From: Alnus glutinosa
Taxonomy: Eukaryota > Streptophyta > Magnoliopsida > Fagales > Betulaceae
Length of the DNA: 64,000 nucleotides
Assembly: GCF_958979055.1 (NCBI RefSeq)
Contig: NC_084897.1
Span: 25,721,128-25,785,127 of the forward strand
Direction of reading: 5' to 3'
This document shows, piece after piece, positions 35,063-47,511 of this stretch. The translations under genes were made by a program, and so were the position numbers. How positions within the stretch are numbered: the first letter of the stretch is position 1; each line of letters opens with the position of its first letter. The notes below the pieces were generated by a model that saw nothing but the letters and a program-made list of their open reading frames with translations, was not told the origin of the DNA and searched no databases.

Positions 35063-36121
35063 GGGATGAATCAAAGCTTCTATAACCAAAAACAAAACAA
35101 TTACACCTCCAGAAAAAGGAGAAGTCCCACAAAACACCTTACATCAAAACAGTCAAAAAAAAAAGCACCAATTGAGTCAAACTACAGCAAAGCTACAACA
35201 TCCATAAAGCCGAATGTTGCCTATCAAGAGGAGATCTCTTGAATTTTCGGGTCAACACCTTGGTCCTAACATCCCATTTGATCCGAGCAACCAAGGCTTC
35301 CTCTATAAAGGGGGAATTTCCAAAACAAAGCTCATTTCGCAACCTCCAAATGTGGTAAACAACTGTAGCCAAACCAAGCTTACAAAGAGTGGTGTGCATC
35401 CCCTTACCCTTAAGACTACAAGCCCACAACACAATATCATCCCAGCTAACAATAGGACTAGGACTTAAGCAATCCGCCATAAGGTTTCACCAAATACGAC
35501 GGCTGAAACCACATTGGAAAAAAAGGTGATCAATCGATTCTTGCACATGAAAACAGAACCTACATAAGGTATGCCCCATAAATCCCCAGACACACATTTT
35601 CTCCTTAGTCGCAGTGGCCTGTCTGAAAACCAGCCACAATATGAAAGCATGCTGAGGAATAACCATGGGATGCCATACAACCTTCCACCAAGGGACCACA
35701 GGGAACTTAGGTCTAAGAAAATGCCAAGTTTCTCCACAAAAGTAAACACCACTCTTGAACTTCCAAACAGCAACATCCACTTCTCCAATTTTAACATCCG
35801 AAAGTCTAACCTGAATAGCCACTAGATCATTTGATCTAGCAGGGGGCCAATTCCAGGAACCTTCATGTAGAACAATGGAGACACAAGCATTCAGACTAAG
35901 GCAAGAATCATAAACAGCCCGAAAACCATAAGCGTCAATCAGTCTATCATCCGGGTGCCATGCATCAAACCAAAGAGAAATGTTATGGCCCATTCCCACT
36001 TTGAAACTGAACAACTCCTTGGCAACTTCTCTAAGATGCAGAGGTTTTTTCCAGCTTCAAGAACAACTCTTAGGAACTAGAATTTGCCAAAAACTTCTAC
36101 CTTTAAGCCAATTAGACTCAA
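35039..36121 (-). pseudogene. LINE retrotransposon 3' end, decayed
   Basis: The minus strand encodes the C-terminal part of a plant LINE polyprotein, downstream of the reverse transcriptase. Read from 36121 downward it gives KGRSFWQILVPKSC, then stop TGA at 36057-36059, then SWKKPLHLRE...GHNISLWFDAWHP. Next comes the zinc-finger region (zf-RVT) with PWWKVVWHP, CRFCFHVQESIDHLFFQC and RRIW, a second in-frame TGA at 35487-35489, and NLMADC...YHIWRLRNELCFGN to a stop at 35193. Both TGA codons stand where a Trp codon is plausible. On the plus strand a run of about 23 T (35039-35061) marks the poly(A) tail. The 5' part is missing. Target duplications were not identified. Confidence 0.85.
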
Positions 36122-36127
36122 ACAACT

Positions 36128-36760
36128 GGTTTTTTATTTTTTATTTTTTATTTTTCTGAATGATAAACTTTCATTAACCAAACAACTGAACACTTTACAA
36201 AGAAAAGTTATGGTAAAACATTATAAGCTTAAAAACCAACGAAACATCCCTCTGCAAAACTAAATTAAAATCTCATCTATACTCAAAGCATTACAAAGTA
36301 TAACATTTTTATTTGTCTTCATAAATGTACCTTTAGTAGTAAATCATATTTTCACTTCTCATTTAATATGTCGTAAAAGCTTTTCTTCGGTCCAGGAATT
36401 ATTATCATGCCTCATAGCATTCTTAGTTCTCCAAATATTGTAAATAGAAGAACCAAACACAAACTTGCAAATATAGGCTTTCATAGTTTTCCCCTTCCAC
36501 TCATACAAACCCAAAGAAACTACATCATCCCAACAAGTAGGTGGATTCAACACGTACAACACATAGCCCCATGACAACAAGTGGGTGGATTCAACAAGTA
36601 CACCACATAGCCCCATGACATTTTTCCAAATTCTGCCACTAAACCCATAAGGGAAAAATAAATGACCTCTATCTTCTTTTTTGGATGAAAAATGACCTAT
36701 ATTTTCAATCCTAAATCTGCAAACAAAAAAAAATAATAATAAAAAAAATTGCATCCCCTT
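36128..36760 (-). pseudogene. Second LINE 3' end fragment
   Basis: It lies next to the first fragment in the same orientation. A TTTTTTA-type tail at 36130-36155 (poly(A) on the minus strand) is followed by a 3' untranslated piece with TTAATGAAAGTTTATCATTC. An open frame at 36359-36754 encodes HLFFPYGFSGRIWKNVMG, then SSIYNIWRTKNAMRH, the region just after the zinc finger. Its N-terminal part is out of register. A 45-base internal duplication at about 36536-36620 repeats the CACATAGCCCCATGAC segment. Truncated and inactive. Confidence 0.75.
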
Positions 36761-38231
36761 GAAAGCCCCAATACAAAAGCTTCCTAGCTATCGAAAACGT
36801 ATCCCTCATTAGGACAAAAAAAACTTGTTTTAATTCTGTCTATTAAATTAACACGTTTAACCGATTGACCGATCGATCAAGTCAGAAAAAATATTTATAA
36901 CCCAATTTCAAAGAAAATTTTATCCTATAGATGAAGGGGTCTTCATGGCGGTGATGTGGGGGATAAGAATTGATTAAGTTGATAAATTATGGAGGGGTCG
37001 TTATCATGATAAGTTAAAAGAAAAGATAAAATTTATAAGCTAAAAATTAACTGATGTTGAAAGGTGTTGGGATGGGAGGAGTGGATAATATCGTTAATTG
37101 ATAAACCATAACATCATGCATGGTATGGTCTTGTGTAATGGAGAATTACCTAATCTAAGACATAGGGGATCAAGTTGAAATATGTTGCCCAAATAATTGA
37201 AGCAAGTTGTCCTTGTCCCATTTGCCGACTGTATATGATCGAAGCCATTATCAACTTCTATTGTGAGCTTCACGTTATCAAAGATTATCCGATAGCGATA
37301 TATATATATATATATATATTTATGCAACCCCATTAAACAAGCTAGGCTTGACCAAACAAAGCAAGGATATTCTTCTTATCCTTTTCCTTATTCAGGGATT
37401 GAAATTCATCTTAAATGGATAATAAAACACAAAATAATGATTCAAAAAATAAAAAATAAAAAATAATGACCTTTCAATACTAGTAATTAGTACTACAATA
37501 ACGTTACTAAAAGGTCAAGTCGATATAGAGCCGCCTTAATTAATTTATAACATCGGACCCCTTTAATTAATTTGGGTCTTCCTAACGCACATCTTTTTCG
37601 GGCGTTACCAATTTCAAAATGCGACATTATCACCATACAACATAAATGATCCTCACAACAACTACTTCTAAAATTTTCTGAGTGCATTTGGATGAGTTTT
37701 TGAATAGTCTATTCTTTTTTTTACTTCTTTATTTATTTAATTTTTTTATTTTTTTTATTTTTTTTAAGTTTTGAAAAATTATTTTGTAAGGACCACATCT
37801 GAAAACTTGTTTTTGATAACTATTTTTTAAAAGTGCTTGTTAAAAAAAAAAAATGAAAAGCATTTGGATGTAATATTGAAAGCAGATTTTTAAAACATAA
37901 ATAAACAAAAGAAAAAGAAAAAAGTTACTAAAATTTCTCCTTGAGTTTCTATTTTTACCTTTGAAAAATATTATGGAACTCTCTTATGCTTTATTCGTTT
38001 TTTACTTTTAGATCATAGTTTTAAATTTTGCAAAATTAAGACCTGAGTTTGCAATCGTTTTAAAGCTGAAACCTTTATTCATTTTTTTTTTCAAATACAG
38101 AAAATAATAATAAAAATATAATAATCCTCTTTCTTCAAAAAAATTGCTTCTCTAAATTCTTGCAAATTTTTTATTCCTTACCCAAAAATACATTAAAATA
38201 AAGAGAAGGGTAGCCCCCTTCTCTTCTCTCC

Positions 38232-38262
<31 letters not shown>

Positions 38263-39240
38263 ATAAAAATAAAAATAAAAATGTATTGCCCTCAGCCAAG
38301 TGACTCTTGGCTGCCTCCAAAGCTCAAAAGTCAAAACATGCCTCACGTTTGATTTGTTTTTTAGTTTTAAATTATTCATCTTTTTTTCTTTTGAGTGTTT
38401 TTAATTAATTTATTCATCCTCTTAACATTGATTGACAATCTCATAAATATGATCCAAGTGAGGTTGCATCCATCGTCCAAATTGCCACTCCTAAAAGCAA
38501 GTTACACACGACTTTTTATGTCCCTTTTACAAGGAAGATTCCAAAGAACTAAGAGCACTAATAGTAAATTTTTAATCATATTTTTTTTAATATTTAAAGA
38601 ATAAAATTATTTTTAAGGAATGAATAATAGACATGTATTATGTATACATAAAAAATTACTATTTATTTTCAACCCTTTTATTTAAATATAAAACATTTAC
38701 TATGAGAGATTTTGTTTTTTTGTTTTTTAATAATTTTCATGAAATTTTTCTTAAATATAGGAAGGAGAACAAGTATGATAACTACTCCTCAGTGCTCTAA
38801 GCGGTGAGGCGGCAAACCTTAGCAATTTCTTCGGCTGTCTTGTCCTTTCTCTTTCTTTTTTATTTGTTTATTAATATCTTTTAGTCAGAGAAGGCGGTTT
38901 ACTTTCAGGCAATAATGTGTTTTTGTTTTTATTTTTATTGATATATGTCATTATCAATAAAATATGTGATCCTCACGTTCACGTATTAATTTATTAAGAT
39001 TGAAATTGAATGTGAAAATTACATATTTTAAAAGTAAGTGTCAATTTAATATTTGAACCCAATTTAAAAGAAAATTTGTTAGTTATAATTTTAGTAAGAG
39101 ATTGTGATGGTTTTCTTTTACATGTATCTAACTTCAATTAAAAGACATTCTTAATCGTTAATGGATCATAGATTCTTTGGGCATCATGAGTAATGATGAA
39201 TTTCTTTGTGGGGGCATAAACTATCTTGCTGGATGTGACT
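36761..39240. other. Intergenic AT-rich stretch
   Basis: No gene. Long A/T runs lie at 37730-37860 and 38231-38285. A decayed copy of the CACGTGATT MITE lies at about 38945-39065. Confidence 0.6.
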
Positions 39241-39244
39241 GATG

Positions 39245-41740
39245 CATAGGTGCAGTCCATAAATTAATGGAAGCCTTTTGCACCTTTGATCCAACCAGTC
39301 TAGCTAGTTTAATTGATCAAGGCTAAAAAAATATATATAAATTTTTGATTGAATGAACTTAAACTAATTGTTGGCAACCTAGTCAAGGAGAAGATATTTT
39401 GTTCGGAAAAAGGCTATGAAATACATAAATGCAATTAACTGTTCGAATTAACATTAAGATCCCATTTATCCTAACCGGATAGCTCAATATGTTGCGTTCA
39501 TTTGTCTAAAGAAACAAATAAGTCTTGTAACCCTTCTTTTTTATGGGCGATAAAAGTTTTGGTTCCGTTCTTGAGGCTATCCAATTTTTTTTTTATTTAT
39601 TATTTTTAATCAAATAGACTTATTTTTTACCCTACACAAATTTTTATGTACTAAAAATACTTTTTAGGGTTCAGCAATTTCAAACAAACCCACGTAATAA
39701 ACTTTTTCATCGACATATTTATGATCTTATCTTTGTGCTTTGTTCGTGGAGGTAACCCACAATGTCTGCTAATGCTTAATTTAGTTGCCTAAACTAATTG
39801 CCATGTGAACAAATAGATTTGTCCATATCGTCTTTCAAGCAAAGTATCTTTTAAAGTGGAGAGGAAAAGTCTACTAGTCATAATGGGAATTGCATTAGGA
39901 GTTTACATTTAGCTATTTATCGGCTAATTGTCAATTATTATTTTAAAAGATCTACATATCGCTAAGAAGCCATATCCGATTAAGATAACCGAAACATGAA
40001 GGCAAATAGGACGATGCAAACTACACACGGTGAAACAGTTACGATTCTAAGTGCTTCACATTAGTTAAGTATAATCTTAACGATGTGTATTTAAACTCCT
40101 AGACTCCCTGCCTTGACAGGTCGTTTTTTAATAGTAATTCTACTTGAGACTTGTTTCAAAAGCCAAACACATTTTGCAATCTTAAAAATTCATAGAAGAT
40201 GGAAGCGGTTCCATTCCATGGCCAAACAATTTTCAAGGCAATATTGTAGAAATGAACAATTTATATAAGGGTGATATGTTACGATACTATGGGTTAAGAG
40301 TTTAATCAAATCAATATCTAATAGTTTTAATGGTTCTTGAATCAATTGTTATGCCCTTAATAATCAGTATCAAAGCAGGTACCATGTAACGAGTTTAAGT
40401 CATTGAGGAGGCGACTTATAGACCAAATTAGGAATGAAAGTATGTGGAAGCTTAAGCAATGCATCAAATTAAGATGCGGTCCATAAATTAATGGAAGCCT
40501 TTTGCACCTTTGATCCAACCGGTCTAGTTTAATTGATCGAGTTTAAAAAAAAATATAGTTTTTGATTGAATGAACTTAAACTAATTGTTGGCAATCTAGT
40601 GGAGGAGAATATATTTTGTTTGGAAAGAGCTTAGGCAAAAGGCTATGAAAACGGAAACAAATTTGAAATGGAGAGGAGCCGATTAGTTCATTTAGGACGG
40701 GTAAAATGGTTATTTTATTTTTTTTAACCATTTTACCCCTCTTGAATACACTAACTTGAAATAGAGAGGATCTTCTCCATGAAAAACATACATGCAATTA
40801 ACCGTTCGAATTAGTGATAAGATCCCATTTACCGTAACTGGATAGTTAAAGATTGATGTGAGGTTCATTTGTCTAAAGAAACAGATAGATCTTGTAACTC
40901 TTCTTCTTTACGAGGCTATCCAATTTTCATTTTTTTTAATTTATATTTTTTATCAAACAAATCTATTTTTTACTTTGCATAATTTTTTATGTACTAAAAA
41001 TATTTTTTAGGCTTCTTAACGCAATCTTAAACAAACCCTTAAAATAAACCTTTTCTTCGACATATTTATGATATTATCTTTGTGCGTTGTGGTGGTAACC
41101 CACAATGTCTGCTAATGCTTTGGTTGCGTAAACAAATTGCCATGCGAACAATATGATTTCTCCATATCGTCTTTTAAGCTAAGTATCTTTCAAAGTGGAG
41201 AGGAAAAGTCTACTAGTCATAATGGGAATTGCATTAAGAGTTTACATTTTGCTGCTTATTGGCTAATTGCCAGTTATTATTTTAAAGGATCAACAGACCA
41301 TTAAGATGCCATATCAGATTAAGATAACCAAAATATGAAGGCAAACAGGACGATGCAAATTACACAGGGTGAAATTTTACGATCCTAAGTGCTTTATATT
41401 GGTTAAATATATCTTAACGATGCGTATTTAAACTTATGGACACCACGTCTTGGCAAGTCGTTTTTTAATAGTAAATTCTACTTAAGACTTGTTTCAAAAG
41501 CCAAGCACATTTTGCAATCTTGGAAATTCATAAAAGATGGAAGCGGTTCCATTCCTTGGTCCAACAATTTTCAAGGCAATATTGTAAAAATGAACAATTT
41601 ATACAAGGTTGGTACCGGTATGTTACGATACTAAAGGTTAAGGGTTTAATCAAATCAATATTCAATAGTCTTACGGTTTTTGAATCAATTTTTATGCCCT
41701 TAATAATCGGTATCAGAACAAGCACCACGTCATGAGTTTA
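39245..41740. repeat. Tandem duplication of about 1.2 kb
   Basis: Copy A starts at about 39251 and copy B at about 40475. Both begin GTCCATAAATTAATGGAAGC and share CACCTTTGATCCAACC. Later landmarks recur in order: GGAAGCGGTTCCATTCC at 40201 and 41539, and CCCTTAATAATC at about 40353 and 41697. The offset grows from 1224 to 1338 mainly because copy B carries an inserted element at 40651-40778. A third, partial copy of the last segment lies at about 41915-42015. No gene is contained. Confidence 0.85.
40645..40784. mobile_element. 128-bp MITE-like insertion with 6-bp target duplication
   Basis: The insert 40651-40778 is flanked by ATGAAA at 40645-40650 and 40779-40784. The paralogous copy A at about 39411-39435 has a single ATGAAA and no insert, so it serves as the empty site. 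The centre forms a hairpin, GGGTAAAATGGTTA / TAACCATTTTACCC (about 40700-40738). No coding capacity. Confidence 0.8.
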
Positions 41741-42015
41741 AGTCACTGAGGGGACGACTTATAGGCTGAATTAAAATGTATGAGTATTATGTACGAATAT
41801 AGTATTAAGTCATTAAATATTAATAGGTGAGTGGAGCCATAAAAAAATAAATGGCTACCATCGAACTAGCTAATATCGATAAAGTAGGTAGCCATAGTTA
41901 TCAGATTTAAAAGCGTAGTGAAATATTACAATTCTACGAATTAAGTTTTTAATCAAATCAATATCAAACAGTCGTAGGGTTTTGGGATCAATTGTTAGGC
42001 CTTTAACATGATGAT

Positions 42016-43500
42016 ATAAGTAGGATATGTAGGACATTTTAAGTATGAGAGTGGAGTTTAATTTCCCATATCTAGATATGAATACAACTCTTTTGGTGGA
42101 TCTTCGAAGAATTATTAAAATAATTATCTTGTATATGAGATGAGCATTATAATGTTAGAAATTCCGTAATTATTAAAGTATGGCCCACATGTCACATACG
42201 GTTTAATTAGACACATATTAAGGTGTTATGTATTTTGTTCTAAATAATGAATTATTCGTGGAATCATAATTGGAATTGATTTTTATTCCTATGATTAAGG
42301 AAAAGTTTTAATGCCCTACTATTTAATTAGTTACTCAAGGAGTCAGACACTTGATCGAAGAAGAAATAAAAATATCTGAATTTATTTATTTCAAGATAGT
42401 GTTGAAACTCTTGTTTAATCAAAGTTAAGCTCGATTATCAAATGACAAAGTATTGGCAATATGAGCTTGGTGGTATGGATTCCACTTAATTCGTGGATTA
42501 TCATATTTATTTAGGTCCACTGAAGCTCCCCATTAAACTAATAATTAAGCTAAGTAAATATGGAGGCAACCTTCTCACTTTCTTTAACCCCCTCACTCTT
42601 TTCATGTTAGTGAGATTTTGATCTCTGATTTCTTGTACAACGATACGAGATTTATCAATTAAATTAATTGACACTCACTTCACTTGTTTTTTTTTTTTTT
42701 TTTCCCAAATAAATATATTAATAAAACATCAAATACTTTTTATTTATAAATATGTGTCTTCCTTCTTGTAAGAATATTTTGACAAATATCACACGTTAAA
42801 AGGAATAAATGCTTATGTTATAAAATTTTAATTATTTTCATTTAAAAAATCATAAAGATATAATTTCCTTAGGCCTCGTTTAATTCGCAAAATAAGTAAT
42901 TGGAATAGAATGAATTTCATTGAAATAAATATTCTTTTATTTGGTAAGAAATCTAGAAACCTATTTATAGGAATAGACAACATATTTTTTTTTAAAAAAA
43001 AATCATATATTTTTTTTTAAATTTTTTCAAACTAAACTTTAAATAAATAAATAAAGAAGTTAGATATGTGGTGGCCGCATATCTAACTTCTTCTCTTTCT
43101 TTTTTTTTTTCTTTTTTTTTTTTAAAGGATTTGAGTTTTTTTTTTTAAAAAAAGAAATTATGTGAGTTTTTTAGTAATTTTGTTTCAATTTCAATTATAG
43201 TATATGTGTTGTCACTAAATTAAAAAAATTGAATAATTATTTCATTCTACCATTTTTTTATTTTCAATAATAACTATTCATTTTTTAATAAAATACACAT
43301 TTTGCATACCAAATAAAAACTTAGAATTATAGAGAATCTAAAACAAAAAAACATTATCCTACTCGGCTGCCCACCAAAATCATCATCCCAATAGAATTGG
43401 ATATATATTCTATTTTGCTGATGAGTCAGCTCCCAACCCTAGCATCAGCCTCAGCCTCAGGGATAAGCATGGTTCGTCCCTACCCTAGTTAACCCCACGC
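42016..43500. other. Intergenic AT-rich stretch upstream of the J-domain gene
   Basis: No gene is supported. Poly(T) and poly(A) blocks lie at 42689-42703 and 43093-43150. GTTAGATATGTGGTGGCC and the inverted GGCCGCATATCTAACTTC at 43057-43091 form a short palindrome. Confidence 0.55.
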
Positions 43501-43561
43501 AATAAAACTTAACCCTTAGTTAACCATGGTTAAACCCCGGGCCCATCTCCACTCATCTAGC

Positions 43562-43639
43562 ACTATATTTAAAAGCCCGAAGCCCCCTTCCTCTTTCCCC
43601 TCATCGCCTCAACCGCATAACAACTCACCATACTTTACG
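43562..43639 (+). promoter_or_regulatory. TATA box and leader of the J-domain gene
   Basis: CTATATTTAAAAG at 43562-43574 is a good TATA element. A start of transcription about 30 bases further (around 43600) leaves a leader of about 40 bases before ATG 43640. An in-frame ATG at 43526 lies upstream of this TATA box and is therefore unlikely to be used. Confidence 0.6.
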
Positions 43640-44179
43640 ATGCTATCTGTAGTACTACCATCCCGTCCAACTCTCTCCGCTCCAACTCTCTCGCCCAGGC
43701 CAGCCACTAACAGCTCGCCCAGGCCAGCCACTAACAGCTCTCCCAGGCCAGCCACTAACACCTCGCCACGCGTCAAATTCGCACCACCGCAAGCCTTCGC
43801 CACCGCTTCGACCGAGAACTACACTACAACGTCGTATCTGCCGCCGTACCACCCTCACCACACGGCCACCAACGCCGCCGCGTGCGGGTCGTTTTACGAG
43901 ATCCTTGGCATCCCCACGGGAGCCTCGTGTCAGGAGATCAAGGCCGCGTATCGGAGACTGGCGCGCACGTCCCACCCCGACACCGTGCTGGCCGCAAACC
44001 AAAAGGACTCGTCGGCCGGTGAGTTCATGAGGATCCACGCCGCCTACTCCACGTTATCGGACCCCAAGAAGCGCGCCGACTACGATCGCAAGCTCTTTCA
44101 CCGGTACCGGCCGTTGAAGGCGACGGTGTTCGCGTCCGGCTACAGGAGCCGGAATTGGGAGACGGACCAGTGCTGGTGA
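43640..44179 (+). CDS. DNAJ11: Small chloroplast J-domain protein, DNAJ11 type
   Basis: Co-chaperone that stimulates Hsp70 ATPase in plastids. Intronless, 179 residues from ATG 43640; the frame stays open back to ATG 43526, but a TATA box at 43562 argues for the later start. Residues 1-60 are Ser/Thr/Ala/Pro-rich, without acidic residues until late: a transit-peptide profile. The J domain spans about residues 84-154 (SFYEILGIPTGASCQEIKAAYRRLA), with the HPD triad at 112-114 and YSTLSDPKKRADYD. The C-terminus ends NWETDQCW, a signature of this family. SPRPATNS is repeated three times in tandem (24-base units at 43691-43762). Arabidopsis J11 is somewhat shorter, and the repeat accounts for part of the difference. 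GC content is much higher than in the neighbourhood. Confidence 0.93.
   Translation: MLSVVLPSRPTLSAPTLSPRPATNSSPRPATNSSPRPATNTSPRVKFAPPQAFATASTENYTTTSYLPPYHPHHTATNAAACGSFYEILGIPTGASCQEIKAAYRRLARTSHPDTVLAANQKDSSAGEFMRIHAAYSTLSDPKKRADYDRKLFHRYRPLKATVFASGYRSRNWETDQCW
43691..43762 (+). repeat. Three 24-bp tandem repeats in the transit-peptide region
   Basis: Units CGCCCAGGCCAGCCACTAAC-type at 43691, 43715 and 43739 are nearly identical, so the expansion is recent. The frame is kept because the unit is a multiple of three. Confidence 0.95.
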
Positions 44180-45258
44180 CCGAGTTGACTCACCGCGTCC
44201 GATTTCCCCGAGTCGAACACTAATCCAGATTTGAGTGAAGATAATGAATAGATTAGTCGAAGAGCAGACGATACATATGTAAATACATAGACCTACCAAT
44301 AAATATCAATATATATATATATACATCTTATTGGGCTGAGTTGATTGTACATATTTTTTTGAGGAGTAATAATAGTAGATCACCTTGCCGATGTGAATTT
44401 TTGCGATTTTTGATTTCTCTTTTAATAATGGATGATCGACGCTGTTGGCATAAAAGTGTAATCCAATTAAATGCACCCAGAAGATAATTGTCGGTATTTT
44501 CTAACGGATAATGTTAGAATTTTTTTTTTTTTTTTTTTCATTATTATTCAACATTGTGATGTGATTAATGTGATTTGTAATATTATTCTTTCTGAAAAAT
44601 AAGGCTCTCTTCAAGGTTTATCCAAGGAGCTTCAAAGTTTGTTCTTTTTCATTTTTGTTTTACAAAAGAGACGTGTTTAGTATCATTTTGTTGCTTTTTT
44701 TTTTTTATTATTATTTGCTTGTAAATTTATTGTTGAACATGTGATGTTTACATTTAGTTTAATAAATTTAATAGCAAATTTTTTGTACGAAGATAAACTC
44801 TACACGAATATAGACAAAAGATTGAAGATCAAACATTTTTCCTTTAAAAAAAAAAAATTACCTTTGGGTTTTTTTTAGTGTTTCTTTAAAAAAAAAAAAA
44901 AAAAATCAAAAATCAAAAATCAAAGGGGAAAAGGGGAGTTTTCTAGAAGAATTCATATGCCAAGGAGCTTGTCTTGATCTAAAATATTACTTAATATCTC
45001 CCTACTAAAAAAAAAATTTATTTGTTAAATTAAAGTATGATGTACTTTTTTCTTTTTTTTTTTCCAGCTAAGTGCAATGTTTCAATTTGATAAAATTGAA
45101 TTGATATAATGCACAATTTAGAATCTTAGATAGTATATATGATGTCCCCGTAAAACAGCGAAAAAGGCTAAAATAGAAAATCATAAATACAGTTACTATG
45201 ACAAATTAAATTTTATTAAAATATGATTTCTGTTGCGAAATTATGTCATAATTTTTCC

Positions 45259-45337
<79 letters not shown>

Positions 45338-45641
45338 ATTATTATTATTATTATTTTAACATTGAGACCGTAGTTTTTGATAAATTTGAGATTTGTGTTA
45401 TCGCATTTGTAAATTGAGATCTTTGCTAACTTTTTCGTCCAATAGATACCCGAAACGATTATAATTACAATAGAAAGAAATTCGACCATCCCTATATATT
45501 TTGATACCCTCTCCGACAAAAATAAAGAAAAAAGAAAAAAAAAAAGAGCGGAGATCACGGAAGCCCCTATAGGTCATGAATCATGATGAGTGGGTTATCT
45601 ATTAGACTTTTTTTTTCTTTTTCTTTTCTTTTCTTTTCTTT

Positions 45642-45675
<34 letters not shown>

Positions 45676-47369
45676 ATTCGGTTATCTAGTAGATGGAAAA
45701 GTTAACGAAAGTCTTAATTTACAAATACTGGTAGCATTGATCTCAAATTTATCAAATTAGAAATTGGGGTCTTAATGTAAAAAAATTGTAAAACACAAGG
45801 GGACGGTGACCTAATTTCTTTTTTGGTAGGAAATATATGTGACCTCTATGAGGTATATATCTTACCAGCAGTTTTTATTACAAAGTATCTCTTACAAACT
45901 GACATGGTCAGTGATGGATTTATGGGGGAGGGACCCTCTCAATTCAAAAAAATAATATTAAGGTAAAAAAAAAAAAAAAAAAAATTAGCCGACCGACCTT
46001 TATGTATTAACAAATTTTTTTGACCTCTAACTCCTGCCCATAAGAGCTTATGGTTCCATCCGTGGACATGGTATGGTTTATAATTTGTAAAATGATTAAG
46101 CAAAAAATTTTATTTGTCAATTTAATTAATTGATGATTGATTTATTAACCATATACTCTTAATCATTTCACCAATAATAAATTACCACGAAGGAGGTTAT
46201 AGTAAAGGCTTTAGTACCCTAAACTTTACCTTATCTTCTTATAGTGGAGGAATAAGAGATATTTACATGACGCGTACATTCAATGAGATAAGAATGAAAA
46301 CTATGTGTGGTTGGCATATTAATCCCCACATTACCCCATGTCCTATACGTATGATGTGAAGTGTGTGCCTGCAATATGATTGGCCTCCCATTGATTTACA
46401 AGTAATGGGAAAGAGAGTAACATTGGACAAAAATGCTTGCGAGTAATGGGGGAAGACAAAAATATTCCATTTGCAAGACAACTTGGATGAATCTTGTGCC
46501 TTCAAATAATTATCACTACAAAATAAAAAAAGAAAGCGGGTTTTAGCATTAGTCTAACAAAAAAAAAAAATTCATTTTTTTTTGGGTCGGAAATGGAGGG
46601 AGGAGGGCGGGAGGGTTTCGGAAAGAGTCAATAGCTAGCGACATTCTGGGCAATTGTCGGTGACAAATTGACAAAGAGCGGTGCTTCTTTTTTTCTTCCC
46701 TTATTTTAATGCTGACAAAAGCAAGAAAGTACGCTAGTAAAAACCAGCCGGTATCTATTTTTTTTAGTGTATGTTCTATGATTGAATATTATAGAGTAGT
46801 TTCTCTTAATTAAGTTCCATAGATATGTATGTTGAGAAGGGTAAGGATAAGAAGATAGACAAAAAAGTGTGAGACTTGGAATGGCAAGTATAGGCTTCAA
46901 TACATTTGATTGGCTTCTGGACTGAGAACTTGCGTGAAAGACTAGCTAATTATCATGGCCGAAAAAGACAGACATTTTCAACTTTTATTCTGTAACAATA
47001 GAATTTGTTACTCGGTCCTTTCTAGTTATCCGAAAAATGGTGCATCGATCAAAGATTTGTAAACGGTTTATTAATTCTATGATATTGGTCAAATTAATTG
47101 ATAAATTTCTTACGTACGTATACCTTCCAACGCTAAAATAAAAGCAAAAATAAAGAAATAAATCGGGTGGACTGAGGCAAATCATCTAGAAATAAAAGAT
47201 AGGTGGTCTGCATGGCACGTCTTATCGTTGTCACAAGCATCTCTTTCATGCCAAGCCCATAAAATGAAGTTTGATTATTCAGTGTTGATCGAGGTTCGAC
47301 TCCACCTCCGCCATGGTCCATGTGCCGACTTGTAATTTCCTTCTAATTGAATTAGAAAAAAGAAAATTA

Positions 47370-47511
47370 AATTAATTTATTAAATTGACATCTATTTTTA
47401 AGAAATATAATTTTCACATACGTACATCTTTTAATAGAATTAATAGATTAGGTGACATTTGTGCTTAAAACACGTGGTTTTAATTTATTATCAATTTAAT
47501 AAATTGGATTG
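47370..47511. mobile_element. Diverged copy of the CACGTG palindromic MITE
   Basis: It begins AATTAATTTATTAAATTGAC, followed by ATCTATTTTTAAG, and ends TCAATTTAATAAATTGGATT with CACGTGGTTTT inside. It thus shares ends and core with the intact copy at 32822-32921 but is longer and more diverged. Confidence 0.5.

Noticed and set aside
40355..40385. GTATCAAAGCAGG / GTATCAGAACAAG (41709) resembling a tRNA-Met primer-binding site of an LTR retrotransposon
   Set aside because: No long terminal repeats with TG...CA ends flank it, and it is simply part of the 1.2-kb duplication.
43526..43639. 38-codon N-terminal extension of the J-domain protein
   Set aside because: A TATA box at 43562 lies inside it, and the later start gives the usual length and transit peptide.
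45223..45558. Frames with IYIYIYIY
   Set aside because: Pure translation of a TA microsatellite.
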